Source: Cytophagales bacterium Alg240-R148 (GTDB lineage Bacteria > Bacteroidota > Bacteroidia > Cytophagales > Cyclobacteriaceae). From it: 47,439 bases of DNA. Shown in pieces: positions 15,833-21,289 of this stretch. A program made the translations under genes and the position numbers. Location: positions 1 to 47,439 of the forward strand of contig LS999830.1 in NCBI GenBank assembly GCA_900537185.1, given 5' to 3'. Numbering within the stretch: the first letter of the stretch is position 1; each line of letters opens with the position of its first letter. A model generated the notes under the pieces. That model was not told the origin of the DNA. It worked only from the letters and a program-made list of their open reading frames with translations, and did no database searches.

Positions 15833-16936
15833 CTATACCTGTTGTTGTGCTGCGTATTTCTTTTTTATTCGTTTATCAATAAACCAGTAAATCAACCAAT
15901 AAATTGGCATAATGACTGGATATAGGACTATTACAAAAAAAGCATATCCATGAGTCCCACCAGCATGCTCTCCAATATAGGAGTCTATTACATCATAGTA
16001 ATTCATCCAGGATATTAGAAATATCAAGGGGATCAATATGCTACCAATGATCACCACTAAAGAAAAACGGTTTAATAGATTCTTTTTTCTATACCATATA
16101 ACTAGAAATAAATGTAGAGTTGCTAAGACCGCACCTGATATGTAAGCTAATCCATTTGGAGTTATATATATTAACATTTGAGCCGTTTCGGTAATTTTTG
16201 GAGTAAAGTTAATTTGGAGTATTTCTGTTGGCATTTTGTCAAACTCCCATATAGCAATTGATTTTAAATCTCCATTCTTGGTTATACCAAGATTGGAGTT
16301 CAATTCTTTCTCAAAACCGGTTGCATCAACTTTTATCTTTAGCGTTCCAATTGACTTCCAATATTTCGCAGGAGATAGGGCATAACGAAAACTATATTCA
16401 TTCACCCAGTCCCATTTATCTGTCCATTTTGTAGCTCTGTAATTAACCTCAATTACATGTTTCCCTTTAGGAATATCTGTTTCAAAATAAATCATATCAC
16501 GTAAACTGACATGAAATCCTCCGTTTGGAGAATCTTCTAAGAGAACTGAGTTGTAATTATTGTGAGAAGGGCTTTCAAAGAAATATGAGAAGTCTTGGAA
16601 TTTTGTGTCTTCAGGAATTTTGAAATCGTAAGGAATATCATTTATACCTACTTCCTTTCCGTCAATTTTCACGGAGAATGAATCCAAATATTCAGAAGCA
16701 TAGAATAGAAAAGGTATTTGAAATCCGTTTTTAGATGAATTGATATGGTATTTGACATAAAATGAGGCATATTCAAAATTCTCGTCTATTTTAATAAATA
16801 AATCTTCATGAATTACATCAACATATTCACTCACAAAAGGTCGTCCACCAAGAGTCCCTTCAATGACAGGATTTGCCATATTAGCGTAAACCTGAGTTGG
16901 AAGTAAAATGATTAATATGGTGATTAGTCTTTTCAT
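15833..16936 (-). CDS. exported protein with C-terminal membrane helices, unknown function
   Basis: 367 residues. A signal peptide covers about 1-18 (MKRLITILIILLPTQVYA). Residues 20-245 are a beta-rich extracytoplasmic domain with FYVKYHINSSKNGFQIPFLF and GKHVIEVNYRATKW strands. Three or four membrane helices lie at about 255-275, 284-305 and 327-352, and the end is basic (DKRIKKKYAA). No family was recognised with certainty. The plan is that of a surface-sensing or channel-like small membrane protein. The final codons (AAQQQV) overlap a GCACAAC box that may be part of the downstream site. Confidence 0.6.
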   Translation of the reverse strand: MKRLITILIILLPTQVYANMANPVIEGTLGGRPFVSEYVDVIHEDLFIKIDENFEYASFYVKYHINSSKNGFQIPFLFYASEYLDSFSVKIDGKEVGINDIPYDFKIPEDTKFQDFSYFFESPSHNNYNSVLLEDSPNGGFHVSLRDMIYFETDIPKGKHVIEVNYRATKWTDKWDWVNEYSFRYALSPAKYWKSIGTLKIKVDATGFEKELNSNLGITKNGDLKSIAIWEFDKMPTEILQINFTPKITETAQMLIYITPNGLAYISGAVLATLHLFLVIWYRKKNLLNRFSLVVIIGSILIPLIFLISWMNYYDVIDSYIGEHAGGTHGYAFFVIVLYPVIMPIYWLIYWFIDKRIKKKYAAQQQV

Positions 16937-16944
16937 TTGGTCTT

Positions 16945-17082
16945 ATGCACACAACGGTTAGGCCATGATTTCGCTGCGGAAAATGTCGGAGACTTTTCCG
17001 TTTATGAAATCAGCCGATTAGTATGTTAAATTTATTCTTTTTTCTCAAATGCCACCATGAATTATTGTTCCCATTGTTAGGC
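16945..17082 (-). other. attC-like site
   Basis: On the minus strand it opens with GCCTAAC (17076-17082), an exact fit to the integron R'' consensus RYYYAAC, and closes with CCTAACCGTTGTGTGC (16945-16960). The strong hairpin at 16961-17015 pairs TGATTTC with GAAATCA, CGGAAAA with TTTTCCG, and GTC with GAC in its tip. It lies between the stop of the DUF3997-like lipoprotein gene and the start of the next cassette gene. Confidence 0.5.
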
Positions 17083-17096
17083 ACAGTTTTTTTATT

Positions 17097-17501
17097 TTAG
17101 TCGATTTTATTCAATTCCAAGTTTATTTTATTTTCTACCAAAAAGGCTCTAAATAAATCATAGTCATTAAATTCAGTCGTATGTTTTTTAATAATTTCAG
17201 AACTCGGTAATTGGTCATAATTATTCTTAATTACCCAATATTTAAAATCCGATTCCGCTCTTTTATTTCCAGATTTCGCTATAATCCATTCAGAGTTATT
17301 CGATATTTCTAATACAGTCATTGGAACTATTTCCGAACTTGTATTTGTACATTTTTCTGTTTTATATAAAATTCGTCTGTCCACATTATCATATTCCGAG
17401 AGATATATATTATTTCCAAGATAATTTTCTTTCGTTCCGAAACAGCACGAGTTCAGCACAATTAATAAAGTCAAATTGATAAATATTAATCTTGTTTTCA
17501 T
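17097..17501 (-). CDS. DUF3997-like lipoprotein
   Basis: 134 residues. The N-terminus MKTRLIFINLTLLIVLNSCC is a lipoprotein signal with Cys at 19/20, so the product is probably membrane-anchored in the periplasm. The sections NYLGNNIYLSEYDNVDRRIL, SSEIVPMTVLEISNNSEW and KYWVIKN resemble DUF3997, a family of small Bacteroidota/Firmicutes lipoproteins of unknown function; this is recalled, not computed. It is flanked by attC-like sites on both sides, making it a model single-gene cassette. Confidence 0.6.
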   Translation of the reverse strand: MKTRLIFINLTLLIVLNSCCFGTKENYLGNNIYLSEYDNVDRRILYKTEKCTNTSSEIVPMTVLEISNNSEWIIAKSGNKRAESDFKYWVIKNNYDQLPSSEIIKKHTTEFNDYDLFRAFLVENKINLELNKID

Positions 17502-17518
17502 TTGTTGCTCAAATTGTG

Positions 17519-17681
17519 GCCAACGTCTTGATAAAAAACGTAGGGATTAAAAAGCACCTTGCTTTCCTAACCTACGAGCCAAGACCGATTTCTAAATTTA
17601 TATTTTACTTGGCGGACTTACTAGAATCCGATGAACTTTCGGATTGCAGATCAGCCCTATGTTTTTTTATCTTTTGTTGGC
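17519..17681 (-). other. long attC-like site
   Basis: The ends are complementary: GCCAAC (17519-17524) and GTTGGC (17676-17681), 163 bp apart. Inside, ACGTAGG (17539-17545) pairs with CCTACGA, AAAGCA pairs with TGCTTT, and CCGA pairs with TCGG nearer the other end. The length and nested stems are in the range of long attC sites. It lies directly between two genes of the array. Confidence 0.45.
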
Positions 17682-17719
17682 GATAGTTTTTTGTTTCCGT
17701 GATAACCGTTCAACAACGT

Positions 17720-18166
17720 TCATGTAGTCTTCAGTTTCCACAAAAATTTGATAGCAGTTTGGGCATACAGAATGAAGTTCGGAGGCATAAAATCCTTTTT
17801 GTCAGTTCGAGCTTCGATGATGTACTCAATCAGATAGCCAATTTCGGATTCTTGTCCCTCAGGCATGGTTACCCAAGTTTCCGTAAATGGTTCGGAAAAT
17901 CTAAGTCTGTAACCGATACTTTGGGCTAGATTCTTTGTTCGTTCAGTTATCCGTTCTTGATTGGTTGGAAAAATGGATAGGCCTGAAAAAGTCTCTTGAT
18001 GCAATGTCAGTTTTTGTTCCTCTATCAGGAAGTCGATATACACGGAATCCATGTTTTGAAGTCGTTCAATCTGCTTGCCTTCAAATTCTGTTTCGATGCG
18101 ACTAATGAAGAGGATCAAAAGTCCGTCATTCGCTTCATTTGATATTTGTATTTCGTTCTTGACCAT
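17720..18166 (-). CDS. conserved hypothetical protein
   Basis: 148 residues, cytoplasmic. No domain was recognised. Sections such as MDSVYIDFLIEEQKLTLHQE, SGLSIFPTNQERITERTKNL and TWVTMPEGQESEIGYLIEYI have well-formed protein character. It begins 12 bp downstream of the HEAT-like pseudogene at 18179 on the same strand, so the two were probably one operon within one cassette. Confidence 0.6.
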   Translation of the reverse strand: MVKNEIQISNEANDGLLILFISRIETEFEGKQIERLQNMDSVYIDFLIEEQKLTLHQETFSGLSIFPTNQERITERTKNLAQSIGYRLRFSEPFTETWVTMPEGQESEIGYLIEYIIEARTDKKDFMPPNFILYAQTAIKFLWKLKTT

Positions 18167-18178
18167 GCGATAGTTTCT

Positions 18179-18630
18179 TCAGAATCCATATGGCGGTTCA
18201 TTTGTCCGCTGTTGGTCTCTCAAAGTATTCATAAGTCGTTCGCTAGGTCTGGGTTTTCCAGTATCACCGAATTGAACATTTGCGATATAGGAGTTCGTTC
18301 GCTTCTTCTTTTTCCTAGCTATCTGTTCCTTTCTAGTTTCTTCGATAAGTGTGATTAGTTCAGGTGTAGCTGAGGGTTCTAATACCTTAATCGCTGCTTC
18401 GGATACAATTTCAACTTCATCTGAAATCAATGAAGTTAGGAGTGTTTTTATGTCTGATTGGGTTGTTCGAGTAGCAAGAAATTCAATACATTTAAGCCGA
18501 ATGTTGTACATTCCGTACTCCGCAGCAAAGTCAGCTTGTCAATTGATTCCTCTCGATTCCATCGCTCAAGTTTGACTTCACTGAGCTTAAGAATTCTGTT
18601 CCGATATAGAAATCTTTCTATTGAGTTCAT
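18179..18630 (-). pseudogene. HEAT-like repeat gene split by a frameshift
   Basis: The first frame, from MNSIERF (ATG at 18628-18630), gives RNRILKLSEVKLERWNREES and IDKLTLL. The second frame carries on with AEYGMYNIRLKCIEFLATRT, then TSLISDEVEIVSEAAIKVLE and a charged end. The frames switch near 18530 and the parts read as one helical-repeat protein of about 150 residues, so a single-base indel (real or a sequencing error) is likely. Repeats of the EVEIVSEAAIKVL type suggest HEAT-like helices. It lies immediately after recombinase-tail copy 4. Confidence 0.55.
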
Positions 18631-18660
18631 GTTCTTTATACGATTCGGCAATTATCGCCA

Positions 18661-18780
18661 ACATTTAGCTAAACACCACTGTAGCGTTTATTTCTTTTTT
18701 AAATCTAACAACTGAATCGGACTTTTTATAGTTTTAATTGCATGGATTGTTATGAGGGTGTAAATTTCTGTTGTTTTACT
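18661..18780 (-). pseudogene. tyrosine recombinase C-terminal relic, copy 4
   Basis: On the minus strand SKTTEIYTLITIHAIKTIKS runs on to PIQLLDLKKK and a stop near 18690. The nucleophile Tyr is kept, but the following His is Leu. After the stop come CGCTACAGTGGTGTTTAGC and TAAATGTTGGC (to about 18655). The copy breaks off at 18780 against the repeat field. It is the most upstream element of the minus-strand array, so it stands where an integrase gene in the same orientation as the cassettes would end. Confidence 0.7.
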
Positions 18781-18951
18781 AGTTCCATTTCCAATTTAAT
18801 TAGCCCACGGCTTGCCCCAAGTTTTTTGTCTGACTTTTAAATTTCATTGGCTTTGGAGCATTGTTGTCTATTTTGATTATTGCAGGGTAGTATTGATTTA
18901 TTTATAAATTTGATTTTCATTTTCTCGCCTTTTGCATCCCACATGCTCGCC

Positions 18952-18970
18952 CAATTGGCACCGCCAATTG
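18952..18970. repeat. 19-bp palindrome, copy 1 of 4
   Basis: CAATTGGCACCGCCAATTG, two 8-base arms around ACC. Identical copies lie at 19968-19986, 20372-20390 and 20673-20691. All lie after TTGCATCCC-like or related sequence within the repeat field. They could form a small hairpin or bind a dimeric protein. Confidence 0.7.
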
Positions 18971-20198
18971 TCGGCCCAAAAACGAAACCAGTGTTTGATT
19001 GGACCATTTCCAATTTAATTAGCCCACGGCTTGCCCCATGGCATCCTCCGCTCAAAAAGCCAGCCCCGCCTGCAACACGGCCATCCTCCCGCAAGCCTCC
19101 CAAAATTGAAAACCAGCCCGCCGTCTAATCCAATATTTGAAATAGAAACTCCATAGTTGAGCATTGAACCCCCAATTTCCGACCTCTTTTAAATGGCGTA
19201 AAAAAAATAAGCCATAGTCATAACGTTCCCGAAATTCAGCTGTTTGAGCAGCGTTGGCCTCGCGCAGGGGTGCGAGTTCCTGAATTTTGTCGCCTTTCAT
19301 TTTTGGATGCCCAAAAACGAAACAAAAAAGCATTTCCAATTTAATTAGCCCACGGCTTGCCCCATGGCATCCTCCGCTCAAAAAGCCAGCCCCACCTGCA
19401 ACACGGCCATCCTCGCTCAGGCCTCCCAAAATTGAAAACCAGCCCGCTATTAAAACATTGATTTAAATACATCGAATATAGATCGGTAGCAACCAACTCA
19501 ATTTCCGACCTCTTTTAAATGGCGTCAAGAAAATACGGCTAAGTTTTAACGGTATTGAAATCCAGATGTTTGACCAGGGCAAGCCTTGCGCATGGGCGGG
19601 AGTTCCTGGATTTTGTCGCCTTTCATTTTTGGATGCCCAAAAACGAAACAAAAAACCATTTCCAATTTAATAAGCCCACGGCCAACCCCATGGCATCCTC
19701 CACTCAAAAGCCAGCCCCGCTTGCAACACGGCTGTCCTCGCTCATGCCTCTAGAAATTGAAAACCAGCCCGCCATCTAATCCAATATTTGAAATAGAAAC
19801 TCCATAGTTGAGCATTGAACCCCCAATTTCCGACCTCTTTTAAATGGCGTCAAGAAAATAAGCCCAAGTCATAACGTTCCCGAAATTCAGCTGTTTGAGC
19901 AGCGTTGGCCTCGCGCAGGGGTGCGAGTTTCTGAATTTTGTCGCCTTTTGCATCCCACAAGCTCGCCCAATTGGCACCGCCAATTGTCGTGGATGGCCAA
20001 AAACGAAACCAGTGTTTGATTGGACCATTTCCAATTTAATTAGCCCACGGCTTGCCCCATGGCACCCTACGCTCAAAAGCCAGCCCCGCCTGCAACACGG
20101 CCATCCTCGCTCATGCCTCTAGAAATTGAAAACCAGCCCGCCATCTAATCCAATATTTGAAATAGAAACTCCATAGTTGAGCATTGAACCCCCAATCC

Positions 20199-20350
20199 GA
20201 CCTCTTTTAAATGGCGTCAAGAAAATACGGCTAAGATTTAACGGTATTGAAATCCAGCTGTTTGAGCAGGGTAGGCCTTGCGCAGGGGTGCGAGTTCCTG
20301 GATTTCCACTTCGAAACAGGCCGTATTTTTAGCCATTTAAAAGCAGTCTT
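20199..20350. repeat. 152-bp fold-back unit, copy A
   Basis: Module Y here has a second end. GACCTCTTTTAAATGG and AAAATACGGC (20222-20231) pair with GCCGTATTTT (20320-20329) and CCATTTAAAAGCAGTC. An inner AAATCCAG (20250-20257) pairs with CTGGATTT (20298-20305). The whole unit can fold into one long stem with a 40-base head. Other Y copies lack the right arm. Confidence 0.7.
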
Positions 20351-20888
20351 GGCATCCCTGCAATCCTCGCCCAATTGGCACCGCCAATTGTCGTGTTTCG
20401 TTTTTGTTTCAAGACAAAAATGAAAGACTGGTACTGGGCCACCCCAGAAAAATCACAACACCAAATAAAAAGAAAACCCACCACTAATAACTCGAACCAA
20501 AAAAAAATGAAACTAAAAAGAATCAATCCAATATCCGACCTCTTTTAAATGGCGTCAAGAAAATACGGCTAAGATTTAACGGTATTGAAATCCAGATGTT
20601 TGAGCAGGGTAGGCCTTGCGCAGGGGTGCGAGTTCCTGAATTTTGTCGCCTTTCGCATCCCACAAGCTCGCCCAATTGGCACCGCCAATTGTCGGCCCAA
20701 AAACGAAACAAAAAACCATTTCCAATTTAATTAGCCCACGGCTTGCCCCATGGCATCCTCCGCTCAAAGGCCAGCGCCGCCTGCAACACGGCTGTCCTCG
20801 CTCATGCCTCTAGAAATTGAAAACCAGCCCGCCATCTAATCCAATATTTGAAATAGAAATTCCATAATTGAGAATCAATCCAATATCC

Positions 20889-21040
20889 GACCTCTTTTAA
20901 ATGGCGTCAAGAAAATACGGCTAAGATTTAACGGTATTGAAATCCAGATGTTTGACCAGGGCAAGCCTTGCGCATGGGCGGGAGTTCCTGGATTTCCACT
21001 TCGCAACAAGCCGTATTTTTAGCCATTTAAAAGCAGTCTT
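20889..21040. repeat. 152-bp fold-back unit, copy B
   Basis: The same length and the same nested arms as copy A, with closing arm GCCGTATTTTTAGCC at 21010-21024. The head differs (GACCAGGGCAAGCCTTGCGC against GAGCAGGGTAGGCCTTGCGC), while both stems are kept. Copies A and B are the only Y modules with both arms. Confidence 0.7.
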
Positions 21041-21180
21041 GATTTTTTGCTTTGGTTTTTGATCAAGCAAAAAGCAAAAACAAGTCCCTGGGCCACCCCA
21101 GAAAAAAGACAACCACAACTAAAAAGAATAACCACCACTAACAAATCGAACCAAAAAAAACGAAACTAAAAAGAATCAAC

Positions 21181-21246
21181 CAACCCATCCTAATAAAAAA
21201 AGCGACCCCCAGTTCGCCAACTGAAAAAATAAATCCATCCCATCAA
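21181..21246. other. spacer between repeat field and polymerase operon
   Basis: 66 bp, A/C-rich; no repeat module and no gene. Confidence 0.3.
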
Positions 21247-21277
21247 TTGATAAATAAATTAGTAATTACTAAATTTG
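21247..21277 (+). promoter_or_regulatory. Bacteroidota promoter of the polymerase operon
   Basis: TTG at 21247-21249 and TAAATTTG at 21270-21277, with a 20-bp spacer. This fits the -33 TTG / -7 TAnnTTTG promoter of Bacteroidota exactly. Transcription would start near 21283, only a few bases before the ATG at 21290, i.e. with a very short leader. Confidence 0.6.
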
Positions 21278-21286
21278 TTAGTAATC
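21259..21286. promoter_or_regulatory. putative operator overlapping the promoter
   Basis: A perfect 14-bp palindrome TTAGTAATTACTAA (21259-21272) overlaps the first bases of the -7 element. A third half site TTAGTAAT follows at 21278-21285, by the expected transcription start. A repressor bound here would block the promoter, as expected for a damage-inducible operon. The regulator (perhaps a LexA/S24-type protein) is not in the window. Confidence 0.55.
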
Positions 21287-21289
21287 AAA

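Larger units (their letters stand above)
18781..21180. repeat. gene-free field of degenerate modular repeats
   Basis: At least three modules alternate. Module X (about 175 bp, starting CCATTTCCAATTTAATTAGC) occurs at about 18785 (partial), 19004, 19331, 19656, 20025 and 20716. Module Y (about 115-152 bp, starting GACCTCTTTTAAATGGCGT) occurs at about 19181, 19507, 19832, 20199, 20537 and 20889. Module Z contains the palindrome at 18952, 19968, 20372 and 20673. Full X+Y units measure about 325-370 bp. Open frames here on both strands repeat with the DNA and have no family; I treat none as a gene. The last 140 bp (21041-21180) is A/C-rich and partly repeats 20440-20520. Confidence 0.85.

Noticed and set aside
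18837-21118. About ten open frames of 60-125 codons on both strands in the repeat field.
   Set aside because: They repeat with the DNA modules, occur in several frames at once, and show low-complexity, Gly/Ala/Pro-rich products without family resemblance.
18781-21180. A CRISPR array.
   Set aside because: Repeat modules are over 100 bp, degenerate, of unequal spacing and without unique spacers; no cas genes in the window.
21275-21289. TTG start of the DnaE-type gene at 21275.
   Set aside because: It lies within the -7 element and operator; the ATG at 21290 matches the usual N-terminus of the PHP domain.
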